DNA of 64,000 nucleotides from Lepus europaeus (GCF_033115175.1 NC_084834.1:88520462-88584461); one strand, 5' to 3'. Shown: positions 1 to 13,396, counted from the stretch's first letter. The notes: a model not told the origin generated them from the sequence alone. Program-made: numbers and translations.

Positions 1-931
1 AGGTATGGGAGAGAGTCCTGTGCCTTTCACATCTACTTCCTTGAAGGAACCACTGGTCTAAATTAGGGGCCCCTGCATTGCTCAATCCAGCCTCTGCTGC
101 CCTGGAATTAAGGGAAGTACTTTGCATCCTGTTTGAAACGGCTTGCAGACCCACTGATTTTCAGAGCTGCTTTAGTTTAAAAAGATGTCCTTTTCTGTGC
201 CTGCCGAGATGTTTCCTTGACAAGTTAAGAGGCAGGCAGGGGAATCTCTGCCTGCTGGCATTCTCACTCACGGTGCTCACGAGACTTCAGAGCGGTAGAG
301 AAGACCTTTTCCTTTTAACACCTCTGCACTGGTGAGTCCAGGACCATGAAATGGGAGGCCTCCCCTCTCTTCTCCCTGAGACTGGAGAGCACACAGCCAT
401 CAGGAAGTGGCAGGAAGTGGGGAGCAAGTTTCTTTGAACAGCTGGCGCTAGAATTCTTTAAGATAACTCCCTTTGTAAAGGAAAAACAAACTCCTATCTA
501 AGCCATCTGGGCTGCAGTGTGACATACAAATGTTGCACACTCCAGCACTGCATGCTAAATTGGTGTGCATGGGACAAGAGGAATTTGTTGTGCTGAAAGA
601 GGGAGTGAGGGAGTACAGAGGGATGGAAGCACTCTGGGTATAGAGGGCTCAATACTCTGGGTGCCCTTTCTTGGGAGACCCAGATTCATAAAATGTAATA
701 TCATTTATTTCTGGAGTGAAAATGCAAAATAGTGTCTTAAAAATAAAAGCCAACACACTTTGCATTCCCAATCATTCTTGTCTTCAGGAGACACAAAAAC
801 AAGGCTGAGAACAAGGAAGCCTTGGCTTAGCTTTCACTTTCAAAATAGATTTAGGGGCCCTAAAAAGTGCAGCAGAAACAATAATCCAGAAAGTGAGGTT
901 TTCACTTGCAAGAGCCAGGCGAGTTTAATTT

Positions 932-1195
932 GGTTTTTTTGGTTTTTTTTATTATTTTATTTATTTATTTTTGACAGGCAGAGTGGACAGTGAGAGAGAG
1001 AGAGAGAGAGAGAAAGGTCTTCCTTTCGCCGTTGGTTCACCCTCCAGTGGCCGCCGCGGCCGGCGTGCTGTAGCCAGCGCACTGCGCTGATCCAAAGCCA
1101 GGAGCCAGGTGCTTCTCCTGGTCTCCCATGGGGTGCAGGGCCCAAGCACTTGGGCCATCCTCCACTGCACTTCCTGGCCAGAGCAGAGAGCTGGT
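932..1195 (-). repeat. C-repeat SINE, young type, 5'-truncated
   Basis: On the minus strand the element ends in the signature CTGTCCACTCTGCCTGTC followed by a poly(A) tail, seen here as a T-rich start and then gacaggcagagtggac. An 11-nt perfect TSD, gagtttaattt, lies at 921-931 and 1196-1206. The tRNA-like head is missing, so the copy is 5'-truncated. Confidence 0.93.
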
Positions 1196-2166
1196 GAGTT
1201 TAATTTGAAGAGACAGGCAAAGATGAGGGATGTGTGATTCTAAGGAGCTAAGAAAATGAGGTTTGGAAGTCCAAAGCCCAAAGGGGCTTTGGCTACATTG
1301 CCTCAAAATATGTCCTTTGGCATAAGGATTATTTTGAACTGAAGGTAACTGAGAATCAACAGATGCAGAAAGAGTTCTCCGCCTGCCTGTTGTCCACCTA
1401 AACAAATTTCTTTCGTAATGGTGTCCTCCACATCCAACACCAGGGAGGGGAGAGTGAGTGATCTCATCACTGGAGACAGAGCTGGCTTTGAGACGAGTCT
1501 CGATAAACAATCCTTGCTAACGTTACCCTGTTTTCCATGAGTTGGCTCATATATTTGCTAGTCACTTGCCTCCAATTGATCAGATCTGAAAAGTCCAAAG
1601 CCCTTTTCTTTGTTGAAATCATACATCAGCTCCTGATGAAACTGAGACCTGGACAGTCCCTTGAGTGGAAATGCTAGAGGCCAGCAGGCCCATTTCCCAG
1701 CCTGACCCACTGAATTGAGGGAGTTGTACAGCCAGCCCCACGAGGTTCTAATCACTGGGCCCATGAAGTCATTGGCTTCTCCAACCGATGACATGCTGAT
1801 GGCTGGTAATGTCCAGAGGGGTTCCATTTAGGGGAATGCCAAGTCTTGACAGGTGAATGCCAGATCTGGGGCAGAAAGTAACCAGCACTTGCATGTAACC
1901 CCAGGCTGACTGAAGCCCACCAATCAGATGACGTTGGTCAAGAAGTTCATGCAGAGCATCTTGCTGATGCTTCTGGGCTGGACTGCTGGCTTGGACTCCA
2001 CCATGTCCTAAGGCACACATTGCCTTGCTTCTTATCTCAGCGTCTTTTTGCAGACAACCGGAGCACAAAACAGAGAAAAAATGTACAAGCCTCCGTGTGT
2101 GGCCCTACCCCAGAGGCTTGGGGTTCCACCTCCCCCTTCCTTGTAGCCTCTTAAGAACCCCAAAAC

Positions 2167-2504
2167 AGAGGCCAGCATTGTGGCCCAGCAGGTTAAGCTG
2201 CAGCCTACAACACTAGCATCCCATATGAGCACTGATTACAGTCCTGGCTGCTCTACTTCTGATCTAGCATTCCTGCTAATGTACTGCAGAAGGCAACAGA
2301 AGATGACTCAAGTACTTGGGCTCCTGCCACCCATGTGGGAGACCCAGACACAGTTCCTGGCTCCTGGCTTCGGTCTGGCCTAGTCCCAGCTGTTGCAGCC
2401 ACCTCTGGAGTGAACCAGTTATTGGAAGATATCTGTGTGTATGTGTGTGTGTGTGTGTGACCCTTTCAAATAAATAAATCTTAAAAATCTTAAATAAATA
2501 AATT
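2167..2504 (+). repeat. C-repeat SINE, AAATAAATAA-tail type
   Basis: Full-length copy running from the gaggccagcattgtggc head, through the CT/GT-rich tract, to ctttcaaataaataaatctt. Imperfect TSDs (aagaaccccaaaaca and aagaaaacccaaaaca) end at 2166 and 2520. The CT tract has become a (TG)n run at about 2434-2459. Confidence 0.92.
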
Positions 2505-2547
2505 AAGAAAACCCAAAACATGCTCATTCATGAGACTAGTGATTCTT

Positions 2548-2705
2548 TTTTTTAAAAAAAAAAGATTTTATTTATTTATTTGACAGGTAGAGTTACAGAG
2601 AGAGAGACAGAGAGAAAGGTCTTCCTTCCATTGGTTCACTCCCCAAATGGCCGCAACAGCTGCAGCTACGTCAATCCAAAGCCAGGAGCCAGGTGCTTCT
2701 TCCTG
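2548..2705 (-). repeat. C-repeat SINE, 5'-truncated
   Basis: The 3' half of a SINE, with T-rich tail, gaggtag-like motif and ggtcttcc motif. It is flanked by near-identical TSDs (gagactagtgattctt and gagaccagtgattctt) at about 2532-2547 and 2707-2722. Confidence 0.88.
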
Positions 2706-3083
2706 GAGACCAGTGATTCTTCAGATGGAAGTCGATTACCCCCTCATCTTCTGACACATTAAACTCTTCTATTCCCTTTACCCGGAAACTTTGTCCTTGT
2801 TATTTTGACACCAGAGACAGCGACATAGCCTTCAGTAACAATAGTCTGTTACTTCGAGTTTTACTTCTTTTCTGTGAACTTCTGTGAATAATATTAATAA
2901 AAAGTGTATTTTTTCTGTTAATCTGTCTTCTGTTAGTTAAGTTCACAGACCCTAAGATATTAAACATGGGAGAATAGAGTTTTTCCTCCATGAAAGTTCC
3001 TCCCTGTGGAGTAATAGGAAACATGTTTCTCCCCCTGATGAGAAGGAAAAGAAAGTCAAATTGTTTGAATATGAATATGGGAC

Positions 3084-3411
3084 TTTTTTTTTTTTTTGAC
3101 AGGCAGAGTGGACAGTGAGAGAGAGAGACAGAGAGAAAGGTCTTCCTTCGCCATTGGTTCACCCTCCAATGGCCGCCGTGGCCGGCGCACCGCGCTGATC
3201 CAAAGCCAGGAGCCAGGTGCTTCACCTGGTCTCCCATGCGAGTGCGGGCCCAAGCATTTGGGCCATCCTCCACTGCACTCCCGGGCCATAGCAGAGAGCT
3301 GGACAGGAAGAGGGGCAACCGGGACAGAATCCAGCGCCCTGGCCAGGACTAGAACCCAGTGTGCCAGCGCCGCAGGCAGAGGATTAGCCTATTGAGCAGC
3401 GGCGCCGGCTG
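3084..3411 (-). repeat. C-repeat SINE, young full-length copy
   Basis: Complete element from poly(T) to the 5' head (gcagcggcgccggc on the + strand). An 11-nt perfect TSD, gaatatgggac, lies at 3073-3083 and 3412-3422. Little decay relative to the other young copies suggests a recent insertion. Confidence 0.95.
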
Positions 3412-4100
3412 AATATGGGACATGATCCTTGGGTCTACCCATTCAGAGTTGGACCCCAGAGGACAAAAAATAGTGGCTACAGGTAGAAAGGTAAAGAGCC
3501 AAGTAAACTATTCCTAGCTTCCCGCTCAAAATGTTAGTGGACATTATCTCACAGACCCCAACTATGTTGGTTAATTGGGTACACACCTTGCCCAGGATTA
3601 CAAACATATGCCCTGTACCATATGTCTACCATAATACTAGAGTTATAAATCAAGGTCTACTACAAACATACCATGGTAATGCCTCAGAAGGTCAGGCCCA
3701 CATTTTGAATTTGTGGATTTTTTGGTGTTCTCAGAGAAAGAGTGACATGATCCGCCCTTCCCTTGACACACTAGGGTTCCACGTCATGTGCATCTGAACA
3801 CCTTCATCTGCAAATACAAGTCCTGGCTCTGTTCCCCCATGAAGTTACTCTTGGACACTACTTAGACTTGGAGGTCTGCACAATTGATTAGTGGGGTGAG
3901 GGGCAGGTACCATTTGTGATTCTAAGAAATCAATGTTTGGATGACCAAGGACTGAAGGGTATCAGGTGTCATGACTGCCCTCAGGAAGATAACCTAGGAA
4001 GAGGTCTTTGCAGACCCAGAAAGAAGGCTGAAGGCTACTGGGGCAAGGAAGTCCAGGTTCCTGAATATTCAAAGCATAGTCTTTAAGAAGGGGTATTAGG

Positions 4101-4424
4101 GACCAGCACTGTGGTGTAGCAGGTAAAGCTGCCACCTGCAATGCCTGCATCCCATATGGGTGCCAGTTCATGTCCTGGTTGCTCCACTTCTAGTCCAGCT
4201 CCCTGTTCATGGCCTGGACAAAGCAGTCAAGGACGGCCCAAGTGCTTTGCTCCCCATGCCCTTGTGGGAGACCAGAATGAGGATCCTGCCACATAGCTTT
4301 GGCCTGGCCCAGCAGTGGCTGTTGCAGCCATCTGGGAAGTGGGCTAGCAGATGGAAGATGCTCTCTCTCTCTCTCTCTCCTTATGCCTCTATAATTCTTT
4401 CAAATAAATAAATAATTCTTAAAA
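4101..4424 (+). repeat. C-repeat SINE, AAATAAATAA-tail type
   Basis: Recognised by the ggaccagcactgtggtgtagcaggtaaagctgcc-type head (given here as key words only), the catcccatatgggtgcc block, a (CT)n run at about 4361-4380 and the ctttcaaataaataaataattctt tail. The TSD is not clear. Confidence 0.9.
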
Positions 4425-4827
4425 AGGGGGGGTAGAGGAAATATGCAGTATCCTGGTGTGTGTATCCCTTTATTTCTGCAAAGTCTGCACTGGGGATAAA
4501 GATCCCACCAGAAAGCCAAAACAGGGCTCGCTAAGCCAGAGGCTCAGTTTAGAGCCCCTCTTGTATGAGAATAAGGGTAGGGGACTGGTCTCAACACAAG
4601 TCAAGAATGTTCAAGTAGACATGGTGTTTTGGTGCTGCAGAGGGAGCCCCACTTCTACTGCTAGGTCACTATGGCCTGTGTGTGGCCTGGGGGAGATCCA
4701 GAAAGAAGTCCCTGCATGTCCAGTGGGAGAGTAAGAATATCTGAGGGTTGAAAGCCACTGGCTGCTGGGAGATGTCAATGTGGAAAGGAGAAGTCTTTAT
4801 AGTAAAGGCAATGGGGCAAGATCAGAG

Positions 4828-5014
4828 AGGGTAAAGCCGCCAGCAGAGCCGGCATTCCACGTGGGTGAGGGTTCACTTCTGATTCAGCTCCCTGCTAATG
4901 TGCCTGCACCCACATGGGAAACCCAGAGGAAGCTCCTGGTTCCTGGCTTCGGACAAGCCCAGCTCTGGCCATTGTGGCTATTTGGGGAGTGAATCAGAGG
5001 ATGGAAGCTCTCTC

Positions 5015-5060
<46 letters not shown>

Positions 5061-5100
5061 ACTCTGCCTTTCAAATAAATAAATATTAACAACAATAAAA
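4828..5100 (+). repeat. C-repeat SINE with (TC)20 microsatellite
   Basis: The head is slightly truncated (gtaaagccgccagcag). The body and aaataaataaata tail are intact. The internal CT tract has expanded to about 20 perfect TC units at 5019-5058, so length polymorphism is likely. Confidence 0.9.
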
Positions 5101-6658
5101 AGTCAGAGGACCCAAGTGGGATGCACGGTTTAGTCTGAGAGTGAAGTTGGGACCAAGTCAGAGCTTCTCGCCTCACTAGCGTGGACCTTGCTGAAAATAC
5201 AAACCATCATGTGGCGCCAGCCACATATGCTGCAGTGCAGATGTGACAAGGACAAAAGATCTGTGCCTAAAATATCAATGGAAAGTGCTGCCCTTGATCC
5301 AGAGAAGCCAACAAGGGAAGAGTCATGTACCAGAGGCTTCCTCCCTGAGGTCAAAGGTTACATAAACTTTCACTTGAGTCTGGATGGTGTCCTGGTAATA
5401 GAGGAGGAAGGGACAATCCTTGAGAGAAGAGCCAACATCATGCAAGGTTTGAAGTTTGAATTGATTATCAAATGTGTAATTGACTAAATCTTTGCCTGAA
5501 AGCCAGTAAGTCTGAAATCAGAAGTGGTTGAGCAAGACAAAATTTTGTTTGATTTCTCTGATTTTCTTTTACTATCAGTAGAAATAGGAGCATGTAAAAA
5601 GCTAAATCCTGTTAAGGAATGACATAGAAAATGACATTTCTGCATATCAGTCTCAGAAACCAAAGAATGGGGGTCCTGTGAAGTCAATGTTGATAAAGGA
5701 AGAAGTCACACAATTTGTAAAGAAGGGCACAATACCAGCTCCCTCAAGTGTCACAGCACCTAGTGAGAGGCTGCTGGCACCCACACAGGTCATGTATGTG
5801 GAAAGAGGAAGTTCAAGGCCATTCCACCCAAATTACAAAGAACAAGGAGGCCCTAGGGCTTCTGAGTAACCCTAAAAGGTAACACCTGGCAGGAGTATCC
5901 CTTCAGTTGTGTTTCCCAGGGACCTGAATGCCATAGTAAGTGACTGGACATCAGTATTACTATCTTATCGGATACTCAATTCCATAGTCAGTGAGTTGAT
6001 ACTACTGTGACTGTTCCACTGGATACCCAATTCCATGTACAAAAGTCATCACTGGCTACTTCACTCTGATTAGGTCAGCTGTGAAATCCCATTCATTAGT
6101 ATTCCAGCTCTTCTCCCCATAAACACTCCAATAACCCTCACAGATACCATTGTTCTGCCTCTGCTTAATGACCACATTAGCTCCTATGGGGCTTCTCTGC
6201 TTGCAGTTTTGCACACTTCTTCCATCTCTATCACCATAAACTACCCTATAACTTTGCTTAAAATTCAAATTTAACTATTTCATTTTTCTTATAAAATGCC
6301 TATTAAGAGAAGGGTCCCAAACTTTCTTCTTGACAATGTTCTCTACAATTTGGCCTTGTGGGATAAAAAGAAAGGCATTTGGTCCCTATTCCCGATTCTT
6401 AGCACAAAGCTAAGTCCTGGGAATTTCCTAAGGGATAAAAGTGACAAGAGCATCTTTTGTTCTAATAAGGTGACTCATGTCGGGCCCCTAGAGAGCTTCA
6501 GGATGGGTAAGACCCAGTCTTGATTAGGTTGGAACTTTCAGGCCCTCCCCCTCACCTCCAGAGAGTGGACAGGGGCTGGAGATGGGGTCAATCAGTAACA
6601 CCCCATGATTCAATCCATCATGAGTATGAATTGACACCCATTAAGAAATGGACCCTTG

Positions 6659-6971
6659 GGGCCTTTGTTCTGGTATAGTAGGTAAAGTTGTCACCTGCAA
6701 TGCCGGTATCCCATATGGGTTCAAGTCCCAGCTGCTCCACTTTTGACCCAGCGCCTTTATAATGACCTGGTGAAGGCAGTGGAAGATGGCCCAAGTATTT
6801 GGGGCCCTGCCATCCACATGGGGACCTGGATGAAGCTCCTGAATCCTGGCTTTGGCCTGGCTCAACTCTGGCCATTGCAGCTACTTGGAGAGTGAACCAG
6901 CAGATGGAAGATCTCTCCCTCTCTCTGTAACTCTTTCAAATAAATACATAAATATTAAAAAAAAAAAAAAG
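6659..6971 (+). repeat. C-repeat SINE, AAATAAATAA-tail type
   Basis: Diverged full-length copy containing tatagtaggtaaagttg, tatcccatatgggttcaagt and ctctgtaactctttcaaataaatac, ending in an A14 tail. The B-box-like ggttcaagtcc is preserved. Confidence 0.9.
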
Positions 6972-7479
6972 AGGCCCTAAACGCTACACAACAGGGAGCT
7001 CCTGAGATCACAAAAACATCCATGTGCTGGGAGGGTGGCATGACCCAACCTCAGAAGCACAGAGTCCCCAGCATTCCAGACTCTTCCAGATCTGCCCCCA
7101 TGTAGTTCTTCATCTGTATTCTTGATGATAAACTGCAGTGATACATGTAGAAGTGTCTGAGTTCTGTGAGACATTCTAGCAAATTAGTGAATCTGAGGAG
7201 GATGAGGGAACTCCTGGGAAACCCAGAACCCTGACACCTGCAATTGGCAACCAATGTGAGGGCAGTCTGGAAGGACTGGGCCCTTTCACCGTACAGTCGG
7301 ATGCTGCCCCTGGCTACTGATGGACTTGCAGGACCCAGCTGGTGTCAGAGCTGCAGAAGGACTACTAGGAAAGGCCCCAGGGATCTGGTGTCAGGCAGAA
7401 GAAAGGGACTTTGAGGTCTCTACCACACTTTAACCTGTTCTTCTGATTACATCTTTAATGAACTTCATGTTGTGCTCCT

Positions 7480-7690
7480 GTGAGTTTTTTCCTAGACCGT
7501 TACCTGTATGCCCCACCCCCACATCCCACTGCAAACACAACCTATTTTTTCAAGGACAAGCTTAAAATCTACCTGTGATGAGAAGCCTTCCCAGATCCTC
7601 CTCAAACTGCATCTTCCTTTCTCACACCTCTACTTTATGTAACTTCAGTCACTGCACATTCACTGACTGCCCTGGGCGGGGAATGCACAA
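7480..7690 (+). repeat. L2-like ancient LINE fragment
   Basis: The block gagaagccttcccagatcctcc with surrounding CT-rich text resembles the mammalian L2 3' segment (ggaagccttccctgac-like). Assignment rests on remembered consensus; the borders are approximate. Confidence 0.5.
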
Positions 7691-8434
7691 ACAACACAAC
7701 AACAACAAAATGAGGGTACAAGGGATGTTCTGCAAAATGCCCGACCAGCACTTCTCAAAACTGGCAAGGTCATCAAAGACAAGGAAATTCTTTGAGACGG
7801 TGCCCCCCCCCCACCACCGCCAGGAGGAGCCTGAGGAGGCATGTTGGGTGGGGCCCTGGAACAGGAAAAGGATATGAGGTGAAAACCGAGGAAATCTGAG
7901 TCCAGTAGAGAAAAACAAACAAAAAAACCCCATCGTTGTAAGTTATATGGATAGAGCATACAAACAAAGAAAACAGGATATTCCTGAACAATCTAGAAAC
8001 TTCTCACCAGGGTCCACATCCAAGTAATTAAAGTGTGGCCAATTAAACCACTATCTGTATATTTTGTTAGCTCTCCAATTTATTTCACATATTTAAAAGT
8101 AGAGCAATATGTGTTTAAATAATTTTTCAGTAATTTAATAAGGATTATCTTGCCTTTTGTCCTAACTTAATATAACATAGGTATGTTGTGAGTGACTAAT
8201 AGTTTGTACTAAGATTTCTTAAAACAAATTATCTGTTTATCCTTAATTATATTTTTAAAAATCAAGATTTTGCTTATTAAAATGTAACATATAACTGCTT
8301 TTATTAATAAAAATCTGTTAGATGGAAACTTTTATGTACCCTAATACTTTTAGCTCTTTTCAAAAGGAAGGCAAGATTTACATAAAAATTGTTATCATAG
8401 TTTTTGGAATATAAAAAACTTTATTTTATATATC

Positions 8435-8787
8435 TTTTTTTTTTTTTTTTTTTTATTTTTGACAGGCAGAGTGGACAGTGAGAGAGAGAGACAGAGAGAA
8501 AGGTCTTCCTTTTGCCGTTGGTTCACCCTCCAATGGCCGCCGCGGTAGCGCGCTGCGGCCGGCGCACCGCGCTGATCCGATGGCAGGAGCCAGGTGTTTA
8601 TCCTGGTCTCCCATGGGGTGCAGGGCCCAAGGGCTTGGGCCATCCTCCACTGCACTCCCTGGCCACAGCAGAGAGCTGGCCTGGAAGAGGGGCAACCGGG
8701 ACAGGATCGGTGCCCCGACCGGGACTAGAACCTGGTGTGCCGGCGCCGCTAGGCGGAGGATTAGCCTATTGAGCCACGGCGCCGGCC
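8435..8787 (-). repeat. C-repeat SINE, young full-length copy
   Basis: A long T tract (the tail) is followed by gacaggcagagtggac and a complete body ending in the GC-rich head gccacggcgccggcc. A 14-nt perfect TSD, ttattttatatatc, lies at 8421-8434 and 8788-8801. This is one of the least decayed copies in the window. Confidence 0.96.
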
Positions 8788-9364
8788 TTATTTTATATAT
8801 CATTAATAAAAACAAAACTGCTATCAATTGCAAGATTCTATAGATTGTAAGTAGCCAAAGTTCACATGTACTAAAATATGAATATATGTGTACTTTAGAA
8901 TCAATGAAATGCAGGTTTTTTTCCTCATTGTATGAGTTTTTTAAACATATTATGCTAATTTTACCAGTAACTTAAATTTATAGCAAAGAAAGAATATTTA
9001 CATATGACACAAAATAAAATCTGTATTTTCTAGTTTTTATAGAAAAGTAACTTAGGTACTTTACATGCCTTAGATGAAATACTGTAATACATTAAATGGA
9101 ACACAAAGAGTTCCAAATGTTGGAGTAAACCAGCAAATGATTGAAAAAGCTGATTAACAGACAAGGGAAATACTACCCCTAAATATTGTCCCACAATTAA
9201 CATACTTTTTAAAAACACAACTACATAATTGTGATTATTACATTAAAATTAGCTTAAAGCATATTGGTTGAATTAAATTACATAAATTATCAAAATTCAT
9301 ATTGAACTCATCTTGAATTTTCTTCTTAAAGTAAAAACAGAACTTTTAAAAAACCTGAGTTCTG

Positions 9365-9689
9365 GGGCTGGTACTTTGGCATAGTAAGTAAAGCTGCCAC
9401 CTACAGAGCTGGTATCCCATATGGGTGCCAGTTTGAGTCCCAGATGCTCCTCTTCTGATCCAACTCTCTGCTATGGCCTGGGAAATCAGTAGAAGATGGC
9501 CCAAGTGCTTGGGCCCCTGCACCCATGTGGGAGATCTGGAAGAAGCTCCTGGTTCCTAGCTTCAGATTGGCCCAACTCCAGTTGTTGCAGCCATTTGGAG
9601 AATGAACCAGTGGATAGAAGACCTTTCTCTCTGTCTGTAACTCTGCCTCTCAAATAAATAAATAAAATCTAAAAAAAAAAAAAAAAAAT
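9365..9689 (+). repeat. C-repeat SINE, AAATAAATAA-tail type
   Basis: Full-length copy with an A18-like tail. A 10-nt perfect TSD, ctgagttctg, lies at 9355-9364 and 9690-9699. Confidence 0.94.
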
Positions 9690-10815
9690 CTGAGTTCTGT
9701 CATCTTGAATGAACACAGCAAGTTTATGTGGCTAACCTTTAACAGGTATTTTTCACTGTGCAGGGATGAGGGAGAGATGTGGGTGGGAGGATGGGGGAGA
9801 TGTATCTTTAAAGCTCTATTCTGCTACATGTCTTTTTTTTTTTTTTTAATGTGAATTGTTTTAGTAAAAGAGAAGGTGGCCTTGAGTTTTTTTCTTTTCT
9901 TTTTTTTTTTTTTAGGCTCAAAGTTAATTATGTTTTCTTTGTAAATAAGCTCTGAGAGAACTTGTAGGAAAGAATTAGGTATCATTTATGTTGCTCTTAA
10001 AAAGGACTGTTACAAGTTTAGCTGCTAAGATTCCCCTTGAAAACAAAAGCACTTTGGTAGAGGCCACTTCTCAGGTTACTAAGGCTGTTTCAGTCAAGTT
10101 TCCTCTTACTTTAAAAAGAAAAAAACAAAGGAAAATAAAAACAACTGGATGCTCCAAAAATCTGATTTCCTTAATACCTATATATAACTCTAAAATATCT
10201 CACCTGCTAGTTACAGTGTTAAGTGCTCATAATCCACAGAATCTCCATAAAAATAAGAAAGTCTCCAAAGGTCTGTGTTCAGTTCTAGGAAGATCCATAA
10301 ATCATACCTAGCAGTTTCATAAAAGAGCTTCACTCAATAACATTCATCGCCATCTCTAGGTTGACCAGAAATTGGAAGACAGTATGCCTTACACATTTCA
10401 TTATCACTTTTAACACCTTTGCTTTCTAACTTTCTAACTTATATCAATCATTTAGGTTCCTGAGCAGCATGGCCTAGATGAGGAGCTGTCAGGAGCCCAG
10501 AGCAAGCCTGGGCCCCAGAACCCCTGGTCCCACCATGTGGATTTCCAGGCAGAAATAGATGTTGGCATCCCGGTGAACTGTGGAAACACAGCTAGATCAT
10601 CCCTTCAACCCTGGGCCTGCTCATTCAATCAGAAGAGAGTTTCAAAGACGACTTTATGAGAACTGTGCCTGTCAGCTGCATGGAGTTTGATTCAAACATT
10701 CTGAGCCTGATGAGTTTACAGTGATGCTGGGCTACCTGGGTAAGAATGCCAGCAGACGCATCCTCCGCCATGAGACACACCCAGCACATTTCTGCATCCT
10801 ACAAGTGGCTTTAGG

Positions 10816-11070
10816 GAGTGGGCATTCAGCCTAGCGGTTAGGATGCCACTTCAGTTGCCTGTGTCCCGCCTGGGTCCAGTGCTCAGCTCCAGCTCCCGAC
10901 TCCAGCTTCCTCTTGGTGCAGATCCTGGGAGGCGGTGGTGATAGCTCAAGTAGCTGGGTTTCTGCACTGGCGTGAGACTGGATTCCCAGTTTCCAGATGC
11001 AGCCTGGCCCCATTCCTGCCACTGTGAGGATTTAGGGAGTGGGCTCTCTCTCTCACTCTTAATTTTAAAA
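10816..11070 (+). repeat. Older C-repeat SINE subfamily member
   Basis: The head gggcattcagcctagcgg and gttaggatgcc, and a strongly diverged body ending in a short CT tract, differ from the abundant young copies. It looks like an older lagomorph tRNA-derived SINE. No TSD was found. Confidence 0.7.
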
Positions 11071-11269
11071 GAAGTGATTTTAAGGAAGGCCTTGATGGAG
11101 TGCCTCATGGGTTCCTGCAGCAGGATGCCCACGGGGGTTGGAGGACTCCAGCTTCTTACAAGGGCTGAGATCTCTAGAACAGGAAACATTGTTGGAGTCA
11201 CCCTTTGAGCACTCTCAGAAGCAGGGGTGTATTATCCTTCACGGGATTGGGGTTGAGAATCACAAAACA

Positions 11270-11340
11270 GATGCTGATTTGCAAAACACACAGCACTGTT
11301 CCTGGCACATAGCAAGCATTCGGCACATGAATTGGGTACA
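11270..11340 (+). repeat. MIR 3' end fragment
   Basis: The string cctggcacatagcaagcatt corresponds to the conserved MIR 3' segment (cctggcacatagtaagcg-like). Short and diverged. Confidence 0.5.
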
Positions 11341-12184
11341 CTTACGTGTTCCAGGGGAAACACTTTCAGCAAGGGATTCCCCACCTTGGCAAGGAGGGAA
11401 GTGCCACGTTGGGCCCCAAGATGAAGCAGGATTGGACTAGCAGTGCAGCCCTCCAAGGGCAGTACACTGCCTGGAAGGAGCTTATGCACTTGGCAGTATG
11501 AGGACGGCACGTTGCCTCAACTTCTGCTCCTTGATTGGCCACCAGCTGCTGTTGTGACCTCAGAAGATCACCTTCGTTCTCTCTTGACCGGTAGGGAAAC
11601 CACCCAGTTCCTCTTCTAAGCAGGGGTGCCTGTGAGTGAAAGGGCACTGTAACATTCATGAAACAGCTGGGAGCCAAGCCGTGGCACCTGGACTCGTTAG
11701 TTGGATAATGGCCTGTGCTGCTGCTGCTCCATGTCTGCTTCGTGGGTCTATGTCAGCTGCTCTAGTTTCTCCTCTACATTTGCATTGCAGTTTGTATTTC
11801 TGCTTACAGTGTATGAGCTCTCATCTCACATGTCTGTCTTCAACTGCTTGGAAAACCCCTTTTCTCTCTGAGCTCTGTTATCCCAGACTGTGGCTAGAGC
11901 AAGCCCCATCTGTTTGACTGATAGGCCCCTGTGGTGACTGAAGCATACACTGCAGCCCTTGGTGCTGGGGAACTCAGCACTGCCCTCCTGCCTATGCACA
12001 CACCCGAGCGACCACTGCCAGAGATGACTCAGTGCCTTGGGCCTCAACATGGACACCTGGCCCCCTGGAGTTCTGCACCTTCACGTCAGGGCAGTCTATG
12101 ACTCATACTCCAGGCCAGAGGCTCTTGAGAAACAGCTGTGGAGTTAACAGCTAGCGCTTAGGAATCCCTGAAGTGTGCCTGTTA

Positions 12185-12300
12185 AACCTTCCATCCCTTT
12201 ACGTATAAAAAAATAAAGTTCAAAGAGGTCCAGGTTACCTAGGGAAAGAGCTGAGAAGCTGATGTTTGCACTTCAATCTGTGTGCCTTCAATAACCATCC
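12185..12300 (-). repeat. MIR-like fragment
   Basis: The text aagttcaaagaggtccagg, with following gttacc and agctgagaagctga, resembles the reverse of the MIR core (ctgaggcccagagaggttaag-like). Diverged, with approximate borders. Confidence 0.45.
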
Positions 12301-12397
12301 TCCTTCTGTTTGGCCACCTTCTTAAAGGGAGCAAGGCTGAGGTATGCAACACAATTTTAGGCTACAGATGGGTAAAGATATTTTTAACTGCTTTGTT

Positions 12398-12709
12398 TTT
12401 TTTGAAAAGACTTATTTTTTATTTGAAAGGTGGAGTTACAGAGACCAGAGGCAGAGAGAAGTCTTCCATCTATTGGTTCACTCCCCGGATGGCAGCAACA
12501 GTCAGAGCTGGTCCCATCCAAAGCCAGGAGCTTCTTCTGCATCTCCCATGCAGGTGCAGGAGCCCAAGCACTTGGGCCATCTTCCTGCTTTCCCAGACTG
12601 TAGCAGACAGCTGGATCAGAAGTGGAGCAGTAAGGTCTTGAACCCATGTCGATATGGGATGCCGGTACTGCAGGTGGCAGCTCTGCCAGATATGCCACAG
12701 CACTGGCCC
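12398..12709 (-). repeat. C-repeat SINE, AAATAAATAA-tail type
   Basis: Complete element between perfect 13-nt TSDs, taactgctttgtt, at 12385-12397 and 12710-12722. Its 5' head reads gccacagcactggccc on the + strand. Confidence 0.94.
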
Positions 12710-13396
12710 TAACTGCTTTGTTATTTAATTGGAATAGAGATCACAGTTGGTATATGAGGCACATGATTTTGCAGATATTGCTTAGGATGCTCAGCACTTA
12801 TTTAAAAAAAGGTCGACTTTGTGCAAATATTTAGCTGATAACTGGAGATAGCCATCCTGAATATGCACAAATTAGAAATGCAGGTCCTTTCTTTAATCGC
12901 TAGTACTTGGGCAAGGTTCTGGCCACAGTGCAGAGGAAGAGCGTCTCTGAGCCTGTTATTCGAGCAATTCTGTGTCTTACTTCATGTCAATTGTGCCACT
13001 GAGACCACCATGAACCTTCCCAGAAAATTCATCTAGTATCGGTATAGCTCACTCTGAAGTAGACTGAGAGCAAAATAAATCCCAGAGAAACAGCTATTAT
13101 AATCCCAGAATTTTGCCTGACATGACTGTGTCTACTGATCTGCGCCCTGCCACGTTGGCATCCAAAGTTTTCCAGGCATCCCCCTTTGCACTGAGACTGA
13201 ATTATGAAATGATAATCAGCCTCACTATACAAATGAAGAAAAATATGTTCTAAATTGCCACTTTTCCCTTTAGTTGGAGTTCTGTTAGTCTCTCAAATCC
13301 TCTAAAATATATGAATTTTTATAACTATTACCAATACTGAGGATTTGCAGATCTGTTCCTTAAGGTGCACAAAATCAAATGACAGCACATATAAGG

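Noticed and set aside
2800-3318. 172-codon minus-strand frame
   Set aside because: Half of it is C-repeat SINE sequence. The same SINE-derived peptide words recur in many frames across the window.
4340-5060. CRISPR-like or regulatory tandem arrays at the CT/GA-rich stretches
   Set aside because: These are the internal CT tracts of C-repeat SINEs.
5930-6050. Imperfect tandem duplication around ggata(c)(t/c)caattccat
   Set aside because: The two units share only a short block and may be coincidental in AT-rich DNA.
9988-10311. 107-codon plus-strand frame rich in Lys and Ser
   Set aside because: No family resemblance, no splice or promoter context, AT-rich surroundings.
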